A stretch of 64,000 nucleotides of DNA, from contig NZ_JAGIPX010000001.1 in assembly GCF_017814945.1 (NCBI RefSeq), positions 124,001 through 188,000 of the forward strand, read 5' to 3'. Made by a program: the position numbers and the translations under genes. The first letter of the stretch is position 1, and each line of letters begins with the position of its first letter. The notes under the pieces were generated by a model that was not told where the DNA came from, made no database searches, and worked only from the letters and a program-made list of their open reading frames with translations. The DNA is from Paraburkholderia sp. LEh10 (GTDB lineage: Bacteria; Pseudomonadota; Gammaproteobacteria; Burkholderiales; Burkholderiaceae). Positions 27,357 through 36,025 of this stretch are shown one piece after another.

Positions 27357-27564
27357 TAGAAGAACGCCGCAGTTGCGGCTTGCCAGACACCTTTGAAGAA
27401 TCGCCGCCCCGCCCGTGACTGCGATCGAGTTGCCGTTCCTGTTGGGTACAACCGGTGCGCAAGGCCCGTGCCGCCGCTGCGAGGATGCGCCCGGTGCAGA
27501 AGCCGATCGACGCGGCGCGAAACCTCGTGGCCCTAACCCGTTTGACCCGAGCGTCGGTGATGAC

Positions 27565-27870
27565 CTAGGTATCCAGGTCGTGTGCTTCGCACACCAGCCG
27601 CGGATTGCGCGCATCCGTCAGATCGATCCGGTGCCACGCGATCCGATAGCTGCGTGAGTGACGCCAGTGGAACAGCACGTCACGCAGCAGTCGCGGCAGC
27701 ACCACCACGGCCAGGCGCTCAAGCAATGCATCCGGGCCGATGTGAAATTCGCTGATCACCCACTCGTCACCGTCGCGTATGACCTGGATCGTCTCGATGC
27801 GTCCGACGGTCTTGCCGTCACGCGACACCACGCGCCGGCCGAGCAGAAGATCGACATTGAACTGCGTCAT
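27565..27870 (-). CDS. PRC-barrel domain protein (101 aa)
   Basis: The start MTQFNVDLLLGRRVVSRDGK and TVGRIETIQVI match the PRC-barrel fold (a small beta barrel used in ribosome maturation and photosynthetic reaction centres), extended by a C-terminal YRIAWHRIDLTD segment. Its ATG overlaps the stop of the preceding gene (TGATG), so translation is coupled. As the third gene of the Nramp operon it probably assists or regulates the transporter. Confidence 0.75.
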   Translation of the reverse strand: MTQFNVDLLLGRRVVSRDGKTVGRIETIQVIRDGDEWVISEFHIGPDALLERLAVVVLPRLLRDVLFHWRHSRSYRIAWHRIDLTDARNPRLVCEAHDLDT

Positions 27871-28232
27871 CACCGCGCCCCTGGAATGCGTCCGACGATG
27901 TGCTCGCGCAGCCAGCACTGCCAATCGTCAAGCGGTGTGTCGACCACGTCGATATCTACCTTGATGTCGACATCGATGCGGCGGACCCGATGCCAAGGAA
28001 TTCGGTATGGCTCGGCGTATCGTGGACCGCCAATTTTCGCGGCGAGCCGCGCAATCCAGCGCCCGGTGCGCTCGCCGATGCGTCGCGCCATCGCTACGGA
28101 GCCGATCTCGATTGCCATCACAACCGGCGGCCGGCCGGGGCGAAGCTCCGCGACAATACCGTCGACCCGCCCCATCTTCGCGCCGCGCCGGTCCACCACC
28201 TGCTTGTCGAGTACGTCGCGTACCAGGTCCAT
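27870..28232 (-). CDS. PRC-barrel-like protein paired with Nramp transporter (120 aa)
   Basis: It begins MDLVRDVLDKQVVDRRGAKM with the GRVDGIVAEL strand of a PRC-barrel, followed by a helical stretch and YRIPWHRVRRIDVDIKVDID. Such proteins are found next to Nramp-like or MgtE-like metal transporters and are thought to sit on the cytoplasmic side. It starts within a TGATG overlap with the Nramp stop codon and itself ends in a TGATG overlap with the next PRC-barrel gene, so the three products are probably made in fixed ratio. Confidence 0.75.
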   Translation of the reverse strand: MDLVRDVLDKQVVDRRGAKMGRVDGIVAELRPGRPPVVMAIEIGSVAMARRIGERTGRWIARLAAKIGGPRYAEPYRIPWHRVRRIDVDIKVDIDVVDTPLDDWQCWLREHIVGRIPGAR

Positions 28233-29452
28233 CAACTGCCTCCCAGTATCTGTAGCGGCACCGTGACAACAGCCAGCACGAAGCCGAGCCCGATGATGGC
28301 GATGACCACCGCATTCGAAAGCGCGCCGTTGCGGTGATTTCCGACATAGCTCTCGTCGTTCATCAGCACGAGGAACGGAGCGACGGTCACGGGCAGGCTC
28401 AACGCGGTCAGCGCCATCGAGAACACGGTCAGCTTGAGCGGGTCGACGCCCGCGGCGACCGGAATCGCGCTGATCGCCAGCGCGCATGTGTACACGAGGC
28501 AGAATCCCGGATCGTCGCGCGGCCTGCGATTTTCGCCCCAGTTCCAGCCGAAGCCCTGCGCCACGAAGTACGCCTGCTCCAGCGCGATCTCCAGCGTCGC
28601 GCCGAAGCATGCGAAGCCAAGCGATGCGATGAACAGCACGAAGCCCCATGAGCCAAAGACCGTGACAAGCATCAGCGGCAGTTGCCGGTAATCGTCGACA
28701 CGCGCGATGCCGTGGGCGGGAAACACACACGCCGCCGCGATCAGCACGGCGAGCGAAATGCCGCCGCCAAACGCCATGCCCAGGCCCGCGATCGCGCGGT
28801 TCGCGCCAAGGTAGCCCTGGTCCCAGCGATCTTCGACCGCGCCTGACGAATAGAAGAGAAACAGAGACGGCGTGACCGACGCGCCCAGGATGCTGACCAC
28901 GATGAACCAGTAGTTGGCGGGATCATGGTGCGGCACGTTGGGCAGCAGGCCTGCTGCCACCCGATGCCAATCGGGCCCGAGCATCACCGCTGCGGCGACG
29001 AAGCTCAGCGTGACGAGGCCGAGCAGCGATACGCCCTTTTCGATAAGTCCGAAAGTGCCGCGCCACAGAGTGAACCACGCGAGCAGCGCGACGGGCAGCG
29101 CCCACCATGGGTGCTTCAGCCCGGTAGCCATTTCGAGCGCGACGCTAACGCCGCCGATTTCCGTCGACAGCACGAGCGTGTTGACGATGAGCATCGAGAT
29201 CAAAGGCAGCAGAAAGAAACGGATGCCAAACCGGTCGCGGATGCCGTCGGCGATCGTATGCTGACTGACCGCGGCGAAGCGTCCCGCCATCTCGGTCAGA
29301 AAGATGATGCACAGCGTGCCAACGAGAATCGGCCAGCCGAGCTGGAAGCGAAACGCAGCGCCGCCCTGCGCAGCTGTTGCCAGCGAGCCCATTTCCAGAA
29401 ACCCGCCCACGCCGGTTACGACGCCGAGGGAGATCTCGAGCAGCTTTTTCAT
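28232..29452 (-). CDS. Nramp-related divalent metal transporter without canonical DPGN motif (406 aa)
   Basis: Eleven or so predicted helices and Nramp topology: TM1 LGVVTGVGGFLEMGSLATAA, a TEMAGRFAAVSQHT loop, and TM6 ILGASVTPSLFLFYSSGAVE. In true Nramp Mn/Fe transporters TM1 has DPGN and TM6 has MPH as metal ligands; here the equivalents are EMGS and VTPS, as in the divergent Nramp-related groups (some of which move Mg or other ions). Substrate is therefore uncertain. aggag lies 9-10 bp before the ATG. First gene of a three-gene operon with two PRC-barrel proteins. No yybP-ykoY Mn riboswitch was seen upstream. Confidence 0.85.
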   Translation of the reverse strand: MKKLLEISLGVVTGVGGFLEMGSLATAAQGGAAFRFQLGWPILVGTLCIIFLTEMAGRFAAVSQHTIADGIRDRFGIRFFLLPLISMLIVNTLVLSTEIGGVSVALEMATGLKHPWWALPVALLAWFTLWRGTFGLIEKGVSLLGLVTLSFVAAAVMLGPDWHRVAAGLLPNVPHHDPANYWFIVVSILGASVTPSLFLFYSSGAVEDRWDQGYLGANRAIAGLGMAFGGGISLAVLIAAACVFPAHGIARVDDYRQLPLMLVTVFGSWGFVLFIASLGFACFGATLEIALEQAYFVAQGFGWNWGENRRPRDDPGFCLVYTCALAISAIPVAAGVDPLKLTVFSMALTALSLPVTVAPFLVLMNDESYVGNHRNGALSNAVVIAIIGLGFVLAVVTVPLQILGGS

Positions 29453-30452
29453 CCCGTTCGGCTCCTACAGCGAGAATCTTCGCGAAGCATTGTCTGTTCC
29501 CAACCGCAGACGGAGCCGGTCGCTCGCCACGTACAGACGCGTGTGATCCGGACTAGCCCTGGAGATATAACTAGCGCGGGTGCCGTCATGCCGGACTTCT
29601 CCTTTTCGATTGAATGAGGCGAGGGGGCGTTTCCTCGGAAGTCCGGCAGATGCACTCGTGGGTGAGTTCAGCGTTGGACAGCGAATGCTGGCCCGCCGGT
29701 CTCACAATCTGGCGACCTAACCGACAGTTGCCCCTGGTTCTGATTGCGCTTGCCACGGCAGAACGTCCGCCGATGCGGCTCGGCCTGATTTTTTTATCCG
29801 CGTATCGCCGTCGATGCCGCGTCTTCGGTTAGGCGCAGGTACAGCGGATGCGGATCATCTGGCAACGATCGAGTCGGGGCGGGAAGGGTTTCGTCGGGCC
29901 GGGCAGGCAATCGAGATGGCCTGGCCTTTTTTGTATGCTGTGGTTTGCAACGCGTCACGTTTGCATTGTGAGCAGGCAGTTCCACGGTTCACGCCAGATG
30001 GACTATTTGCTTGTGAAAAGCACGGCCGCTTCTGTCGTTGACCACTGTCATTCACTTGTCGCCGCCGGATGTAGCGCGACTCGCACGTAGTGCCCGCGTC
30101 TTGCTGGTCCCATGTGTGTAGCGCCCGGTCGATCTCGTTCGGTTCCAGCCATCACTCTCATGTTTCACGCTCCGCGCTGCACGGCTAGTGGAGTGACCGG
30201 CGTATCGGGCGAGCGCCGATTCAGATGTCTTGCGCGTAGCCTGCTCAAAGTACGCCTCCATTTTTCATGACTCAATCTGCGCGCGGGGCAAGAAACTTTG
30301 CAGCATCCGGCTCTTAGCCACGTCAAACGGGCAGCGCTTGTAGACCGAGCGCACTGGCGGCCCGGTCCTGCGCGGCTCAGTACTTGCTCACCTACGTCGA
30401 AGCCTGGCTCACACCGGGCGGACGATTCCATGCATGACTCTCGGAGAACGCC
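29453..30452. other. 1.0-kb stretch without a recognised gene
   Basis: It separates the Nramp operon (minus) from the DUF4142 gene (plus), so both promoters are here. Several short frames exist without family signatures. The longest non-coding gap in the window; no RNA structure was resolved by eye. Confidence 0.4.
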
Positions 30453-31001
30453 ATGAGACCCGGACACACGCTTATTTTCGCCACTATCTGTGCAGGCGCA
30501 CTTGTTGTTTCGCCGCTTGCCGCTGCGCAGACGCAAGCCGCATCGACGACCGCTGCCAATCCGCTCGCACAGGCCGACAGGGACTTCGTGCAGGCCGCGT
30601 CAATGTCATCGTCCACCGAAATCGACGCGGCGAAACTTGCGACGCACAATTCCGACGACAAGGATGTTGAATCTTTCGCGCATCACATGATGCTCGATCA
30701 CACCAAGCTGACTGTGCAGCTCAAAATGGCCGCGCCTCACGGCGTCACGGTGCCCAAGGACAACTCCGACACGGCAGTACTCGATTCACTGAAAGGATTA
30801 AAGGGCAAGGCGTTCGATCAGGCGTACATCGCGAAGGTCGGTGTCGAGGGCCACAAACAGGCCGTCGCAGCTTTCCAAAAGGAGATTGCCGACGGCCAGG
30901 ATGCCAGCCTGAAGAAAGCGGCGCAAGATGCGTTGCCGACGATCCAGCACCACTACCAGATGGCACAGGATCTCGCCGCCAAAAAAGGGGTGTCCCAGTA
31001 G
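30453..31001 (+). CDS. Periplasmic DUF4142 protein (182 aa)
   Basis: A signal peptide (ATICAGALVVSPLAAAQTQA) is followed by the DUF4142 helical domain: DRDFVQAASMSSSTEIDAAK, then VESFAHHMMLDHTKL and IQHHYQMAQDLAAK. The domain is ferritin-like in predicted fold and common in stress-related secreted proteins; function unknown. ggaga lies 7 bp before the ATG. It stands alone on the plus strand. Confidence 0.88.
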   Translation: MRPGHTLIFATICAGALVVSPLAAAQTQAASTTAANPLAQADRDFVQAASMSSSTEIDAAKLATHNSDDKDVESFAHHMMLDHTKLTVQLKMAAPHGVTVPKDNSDTAVLDSLKGLKGKAFDQAYIAKVGVEGHKQAVAAFQKEIADGQDASLKKAAQDALPTIQHHYQMAQDLAAKKGVSQ

Positions 31002-31492
31002 TAGTTGACGGCGGAAAACGAAGCGAAAGCCTCGGCGCCGTTCCCGTGTTGAGGCGGGTGGACTGCATCGACACCTGCGATGCGGTCTGTCCGGCACCTC
31101 CTTCGCCAGTCCGCAGCAGATACATATCCATCGTGCGCAACACGCCCTCTGTATTCGACGACGCAGCATTTTGCATCACCATTGTCGTCCTGACGTGCGC
31201 CCGCGCTGAATAGCTGTCCGGCACGCTTCTGCGCCTTTGCATGCTGCCCGAGCATCCGCCAATCGTCGTCGCCGACAATGCGTCGATGGACGAAACGGTA
31301 CGATCGTGACCACACGGATTTTTAGCACGCCACAGCCGCATGAGTCTTTCGCCGGGGCCGGCAGGGCAAGCGACATCGATGGGGCGCGGGCGTCGCGGAC
31401 GCCGCAGTCGCGCGGCGCCTTTTACAATGCAGATGTAATTTGGGGTACGCCACAGCGCTTCCGACGGTTCCCATTGTGAGGCGGAGGTGATG
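31002..31492. other. 491-bp stretch between DUF4142 and GH13 remnant
   Basis: No gene recognised. It includes the distal part that the GH13 remnant lost, but the homology stops sharply near 31493. Confidence 0.4.
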
Positions 31493-31757
31493 GGCGTGGA
31501 TCACCAATTGCTCGAACTCCGGCAGGCTGCCGAACATTGGGTCGATGTCACAGTAGTCCGCCACATCGTAGTCAAAACCGGCCATGGGAGATGGATAGAT
31601 CGGAGAAATCCAAGCGTCGGCGCCAGGCGCGCAAACGTATTCGAGCCGTGCATCAATGCCGACCAGATCGCCGATGCCATCGCCACTGCTGTCCTGAAAC
31701 GAGCGGAGGGTAGATCTGATAGATCCCACCGCGTTGCCACCACGTCAGCCCGGGCAT
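31493..31757 (-). pseudogene. GH13 (alpha-amylase family) N-terminal remnant
   Basis: From the ATG at 31757 (behind aagagg) the translation begins MPGLTWWQRGGIYQIYP, the standard start of GH13 alpha-glucosidases/trehalose synthases. One extra C shifts the frame; then SFQDSSGDGIGDLVGIDARL, ISPIYPSPMAGFDYDVADYC and DIDPMFGSLPEF continue in the next frame, with a missing Ile after GADA. Homology ends after HAHHLRL at about 31493. The barrel, the catalytic residues and the C-terminal domain are gone, so it is dead. It faces the intact GH13 gene at 31804, 46 bp away. Confidence 0.85.
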
Positions 31758-31803
31758 TTCAATTCCTCTTCATAGTGGACCGCCTGGCGCATGTGCGGAT
31801 CAT

Positions 31804-33468
31804 ATGCTCAACGACCTTTGGTACAAGAACGCCGTCATCTACTGCCTGTCGGTAGGCACCTTCATGGACGCCAATGGCGACGGCGTAGGTGACTTCAAGG
31901 GACTCATGCGTCGGCTCGACTACCTTCAAGGTCTCGGCATGACGGCGATCTGGCTGATGCCCATTCAACCTTCGCCCGGGCGTGACAATGGTTATGACAT
32001 TTCCGACTACTACAACGTCGATCCGAAATACGGCACGCTCGGCGACTTCGCCGAATTTACCCACGCCTGTGCCGAGCGCGGCCTGCGCGTGATCATCGAC
32101 CTCGTGATCAACCACACCTCCGATCAGCACCCGTGGTTCAAGGAAGCACGCAGTGATCCCGATTCGAAATATCGCGACTGGTATGTCTGGGCAGATAAGA
32201 AGCCGCCGGACGCAAAAAGAGGCGTGGTATTTCCCGGCGTGCAGAAATCGACATGGAGTTTCGACAAATGTGCAAAGCGCTGGTACTTCCATCGCTTCTA
32301 CGACTTTCAGCCGGATCTCAACACGTCCAATCCTCATGTGCAGGCCGAGCTGCTGAAGATCATGGGTTTCTGGATCCAGCTCGGGGTTTCCGGATTCCGC
32401 ATGGACGCCGTGCCCTTCGTGATTGCGACAAAAGGCCCGAAGGTGCGTCAGCCTGTCGAGCAATACGGTATGTTGCGAACATTTCGCGAGTTTCTGCAGT
32501 GGCGCGAAGGCGACGCGATCATTCTCGCGGAAGCCAATGTGTCGCCTGACACCGACCTGGAGTACTTTGGTGATGAAGGTGAGCGCCTGCCCATGATGTT
32601 CAACTTTCAGGTCAATCAGAACACGTTCTACACGCTCGCAACGGGCGATATCAAACCGTTGAAACACGCGTTGCTCGCGACGAAGCCACGACCGTCGAGC
32701 GCACAATGGGGTGTGTTCCTGCGTAATCACGACGAGCTCGATCTGGGTCGCCTCACACCCGAACAACGCACAGCCGTGTTCACAGCGTTCGCCCCCGAGC
32801 CGAACATGCAGCTTTATGAGCGCGGGATTCGACGCAGGCTTGCACCGATGCTGATGGGCGACAGGCGCCGTCTGGAACTTGCCTACAGCCTGATGCTCAC
32901 TTTGCCCGGTACACCCGTGTTCCGTTACGGCGATGAGATCGGGATGGGCGACGACCTGCGCCGCCCCGAGCGCGCGTGCGCGCGCACTCCGATGCAATGG
33001 TCGGTAGAGCCGCAGGGCGGCTTCACCAAGCATGCAAAGCCGCCCACACCCGTCATATCCGGCGGGGCATATGGTTTTGAGCGAATCAATGTGGCCCAGC
33101 AGCGGCGCGACCCGAATTCGCTTCTGAACTGGATGGAGCGGATGATCCGCATGCGCAAGGAAGTCCCCGAGATCAGCTGGGGGGACTTCGAAGTGCTACG
33201 CACATCACGAAGCGATGTGCTTGCGTTGTGTTATCACTGGCGCAACAACTCGGTGCTGTTTTTACATAACTTCGGCGCCGAGGCTTGCACCGCGAAGTTT
33301 CGTTCGAACAGCGATCAACCGATTGACTGCCGCCTGATCAATCTTCTTTCGGATGACCACAGCGAGCCTGGCACCGACGGTCGACATGCGGTGGTGCTCG
33401 AACCTTATGGCTATCGGTGGTATCGGGTGGGCGGTCTTGATTACCTTCTGACGCGTTCCGAGATATAG
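31804..33468 (+). CDS. GH13 alpha-amylase family enzyme, trehalose-synthase-like (554 aa)
   Basis: Complete barrel with the catalytic set: region I VINHTSD, region II GFRMDAV (Asp nucleophile), region III ILAEANV (Glu acid/base) and region IV RNHDELD (Asp). The start MLNDLWYKNAVIYCLSVGTF and DFKGLMRRLDYLQGLGMTAI resemble trehalose synthase (maltose to trehalose), but TreS enzymes of Burkholderia are often fused to a maltokinase, and here the protein ends at 554 without one. Isomaltase-type activity is an alternative. The gene is divergent from a GH13 remnant. Confidence 0.85.
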   Translation: MLNDLWYKNAVIYCLSVGTFMDANGDGVGDFKGLMRRLDYLQGLGMTAIWLMPIQPSPGRDNGYDISDYYNVDPKYGTLGDFAEFTHACAERGLRVIIDLVINHTSDQHPWFKEARSDPDSKYRDWYVWADKKPPDAKRGVVFPGVQKSTWSFDKCAKRWYFHRFYDFQPDLNTSNPHVQAELLKIMGFWIQLGVSGFRMDAVPFVIATKGPKVRQPVEQYGMLRTFREFLQWREGDAIILAEANVSPDTDLEYFGDEGERLPMMFNFQVNQNTFYTLATGDIKPLKHALLATKPRPSSAQWGVFLRNHDELDLGRLTPEQRTAVFTAFAPEPNMQLYERGIRRRLAPMLMGDRRRLELAYSLMLTLPGTPVFRYGDEIGMGDDLRRPERACARTPMQWSVEPQGGFTKHAKPPTPVISGGAYGFERINVAQQRRDPNSLLNWMERMIRMRKEVPEISWGDFEVLRTSRSDVLALCYHWRNNSVLFLHNFGAEACTAKFRSNSDQPIDCRLINLLSDDHSEPGTDGRHAVVLEPYGYRWYRVGGLDYLLTRSEI

Positions 33469-33684
33469 AAAGGTCTCGCAATTTATCTTCCAGATTCATT
33501 CGCGCACCACAGCAGCTGTTCGCATTGCACGCAAAGCGCTCGCAAGCCGCCATGGAAGCAGCGCGGTCGTACTGGCGACAGGTGTACAACATCGTCGTCA
33601 GCGCCAGAGCGGAACTGACTGCAGGCATTGAGGCGGATTTGCCTTTCGGCCCGCCCCATGGAAAGCAGCGACACGTTGGCTTGT

Positions 33685-34527
33685 TCAGTCCGGCGTCACA
33701 GGCAATGCGCGCTTGTGACGCGTCGCCATGTAGAAGCGCCGGATCGTGGTCAAGACCTCGTCGCTGACGGATTTGCCTTCGAGGAAATCGTCGATCTCGT
33801 CATAGCCGATCCCGTAGCTGTCTTCGTCGGGTCGTTGCGGCGTCAGCGTTTCAAGGTCGGCAGTCGGCACTTTCATCACCAGATGATCGGGCGCGCCTAG
33901 CGCTCGCGCCAACTCCCGCACCCGTCGTTTCGTCAACCCGGCGAGCGGGAGAATATCCGCGGCACCGTCTCCGAACTTGGTGAAAAAGCCCATCAGAGAC
34001 TCGGCTGCATGGTCCGTTCCGATCACGACGCCTGCTCTCGCACCCGCGATTGCGTACTGCGCGATCATCCTCTGCCGCGCCTTGATGTTGCCGAGCACGA
34101 AGTCTTCATGGAAGTCGTCGGTGTACTGCGCCCCCGCGCGCTTGAGCGCGGACAGCATCGCATCGGACGGTTCTTTCACATTGACCGTCAACACCTCATC
34201 CGGGCGGATGAAGTCCAGCGCGTGCTGCGCATCCGCTTCGTCGCGTTGCTCGCCGTACGGCAGGCGCACGGCGAGAAAATGCGCTTCATAGCCTTTCGCG
34301 CGCAGCCGCTCCACACTGAGTTGCGCGAGCCGCCCCGCCGTCGACGAATCAACGCCTCCGCTGATGCCGAGGACGTATGTGCGCAGCCCGTTCGAATACA
34401 GGTAACCGCTGAGGAACTCGACGCGCCGTTCGCGTTCGGCGTTTGCGTCGAAATGCACAGGCACGCATAGCTCGTGGATCACCTGCTCCTGCCAGTCGCG
34501 CTGGAATGCTGACACATCGACAGTCAT
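33685..34527 (-). CDS. nadE: Ammonia-dependent NAD+ synthetase NadE (280 aa)
   Basis: It makes NAD+ from deamido-NAD, ATP and ammonia. The N-type ATP pyrophosphatase motif is present: YVLGISGGVDSSTAGRLAQL (SGGVDSS), followed by AVRLPYGEQRDEADAQ, FVLGNIKARQRMIAQY (family signature) and GTDHAAE. The C-terminal RRFYMATRHKRALPVTPD is standard. It is the ammonia-dependent form (280 aa, no glutaminase domain), so it needs free ammonia. The start at 34527 has ggag 7 bp upstream; the longer open frame to 34914 is not coding. The next gene upstream is the NMN deamidase, also of NAD salvage. Confidence 0.95.
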   Translation of the reverse strand: MTVDVSAFQRDWQEQVIHELCVPVHFDANAERERRVEFLSGYLYSNGLRTYVLGISGGVDSSTAGRLAQLSVERLRAKGYEAHFLAVRLPYGEQRDEADAQHALDFIRPDEVLTVNVKEPSDAMLSALKRAGAQYTDDFHEDFVLGNIKARQRMIAQYAIAGARAGVVIGTDHAAESLMGFFTKFGDGAADILPLAGLTKRRVRELARALGAPDHLVMKVPTADLETLTPQRPDEDSYGIGYDEIDDFLEGKSVSDEVLTTIRRFYMATRHKRALPVTPD

Positions 34528-34636
34528 GTTCGATCTCCGTATCGGTAATGCGCTCTGCACCGCGGCGTTACCGCGGCGAGAGCACACACTGCTGCCCGAA
34601 ACGTCCGGGCCGCCGGTCGTGCAAACGTGTCCGGGA

Positions 34637-35140
34637 TCATCGGCGGGCTCCGAGGGCATTGAAATAGTGCTCGACGCGAGACAATGCGTAGCGCGCGGCT
34701 TGACGCCTGATCTCGTTACGGCTGCCCGAAAACTGGCGGGTCTCGGTGAAAGTAGCGATGCCCCCATCGCGCAGCCGGTAGGCCCATGCGAAACATTGCG
34801 TACCGGGAGGCGGTCCGCTCGAGGACACACCATCGGCAACACCCGTATTGGACACGGCAACGTCAGCGCAAACGGCGCCCTGCTGCAGGGCCCCTTCCGC
34901 CATCTCACGTGCAACGGGTTCGCTCGTCAGGCCATGAGCCTGCATCGTTGCATGCTGCACGCCGAGAAAGCCCGCCTTGCCCGACGGCGAGTACGTGACA
35001 AACCCAACGTCCAGACATGCTCCGCTGCCCGGAACCTCAGCCAGACACGATGCGATCAGCCCGGCCGTACATGATTCGGCCGTGACCAGTTTCAGGCCGC
35101 GCGAGCCGAGAAATGACACTACCTGCCTCGCCACATTCAT
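34637..35140 (-). CDS. pncC: Nicotinamide-nucleotide amidase PncC/CinA C-terminal family (167 aa)
   Basis: Single CinA C-terminal domain: TAESCTAGLIASCLAEVPGS (the TAESCTGG-like motif with the catalytic Ser), then FVTYSPSGKAGFLGV and VAVSNTGVADG. Members convert NMN to nicotinate mononucleotide plus ammonia, closing the pyridine nucleotide cycle. Placing it before nadE makes a short salvage unit: NMN to NaMN, then NaAD to NAD+. A perfect aaaggagg precedes the ATG. The Gly of the first motif is Ala here (CTAG), a mild deviation. Confidence 0.9.
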   Translation of the reverse strand: MNVARQVVSFLGSRGLKLVTAESCTAGLIASCLAEVPGSGACLDVGFVTYSPSGKAGFLGVQHATMQAHGLTSEPVAREMAEGALQQGAVCADVAVSNTGVADGVSSSGPPPGTQCFAWAYRLRDGGIATFTETRQFSGSRNEIRRQAARYALSRVEHYFNALGARR

Positions 35141-35252
35141 CGCTTCCTCCTTTCGACTCTACGCAGCACGGCGGGCGCGCTTCGATCCCACCGGTCATCG
35201 CCCCCGGCTTCGGGTAATACCCCGCGCGAGCGCGGGTCGGCCCCGATGTGGT

Positions 35253-35732
35253 TCAGTTCTTGAGATCGTCGGGCACCTTGCCGCCGTTCTCGGCGAGCTT
35301 CTGAATCACCTGCTTGTGCAGCCAGATGTTCATCGCTGCTGAATCGTCCGTGCTGCCGCTATAGTGAAGCTCCGACGCGAGTTCCTTGCGCGCAGCCAGG
35401 CTGCTGTCCAGGCCGAGCAACTTCAGCAGGTCGACGATGGACGTTCGCCAGTTGAGCTGCTCGCCATGATTGGCCTGCATCCGGGTAAGCACGGCCTCAA
35501 CGTCGACTTCCTGCCGGGGCGCGGCAGGCTGTACCGCAGGCTGAGCTGGTATCGAAGCTGCCGTGGAGGTGGTCGCGCCCGCGCCGCTGCTCGCGGTTGC
35601 AGGCGGCGTGCCCGCAGGCGATGCCTGTTGCCCGGCAGGCGCGGTAGTCGCCCCCGGTGCCTGCGATGCGGCCGCTGCGCCACTCGCGTGGTGGCCAAAT
35701 ATCGTGTTCATGATGTTGCCGAAGATGCTCAT
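35253..35732 (-). CDS. DUF3597 domain protein (159 aa)
   Basis: A short N-terminal segment (MSIFGNIMNTIFGHHASG) and a long Ala/Pro/Thr linker precede the DUF3597 core: DVEAVLTRMQANHGEQLNWR, then SIVDLLKLLGLDSSLAARKE and MNIWLHKQVIQKLAENGG. The family is common in Burkholderiales and resembles LysM-associated periplasmic proteins; function unknown. GGAGG lies 6 bp before the ATG. Confidence 0.88.
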   Translation of the reverse strand: MSIFGNIMNTIFGHHASGAAAASQAPGATTAPAGQQASPAGTPPATASSGAGATTSTAASIPAQPAVQPAAPRQEVDVEAVLTRMQANHGEQLNWRTSIVDLLKLLGLDSSLAARKELASELHYSGSTDDSAAMNIWLHKQVIQKLAENGGKVPDDLKN

Positions 35733-36025
35733 GACGCCCTCCTGTTTGTGAGAGCAACGCGTTCCGCAAGCGCCGTGCCGCCGACTATCTGTCGCGTGCT
35801 ATCGCGCCTGTCCATCGGCTAAGAATCTCTGCTGGCACAATCATCCGCCAGGCCAGCCGCGGCATAACTGATGCTCACCGATGGGCCGCCACCGATAGGC
35901 CGCTCCCTGGGCCGCGCCTTTAAGCACGCATGTGGCGAATCGCTCCGTGGTCGAGCGACGTCGTTGGCTGGACCACGTTCCGCAGAACTGCAATGAAAAT
36001 GGTTACGGCAGGAGTCGACGCGAAC

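Noticed and set aside
29453..29620. Manganese (yybP-ykoY) riboswitch upstream of the Nramp gene
   Set aside because: The conserved loop sequences of that riboswitch were not found in the leader.
31759..33033. 424-codon minus-strand frame opposite the GH13 gene
   Set aside because: The plus strand carries all GH13 catalytic motifs; the minus frame is low-information shadow sequence.
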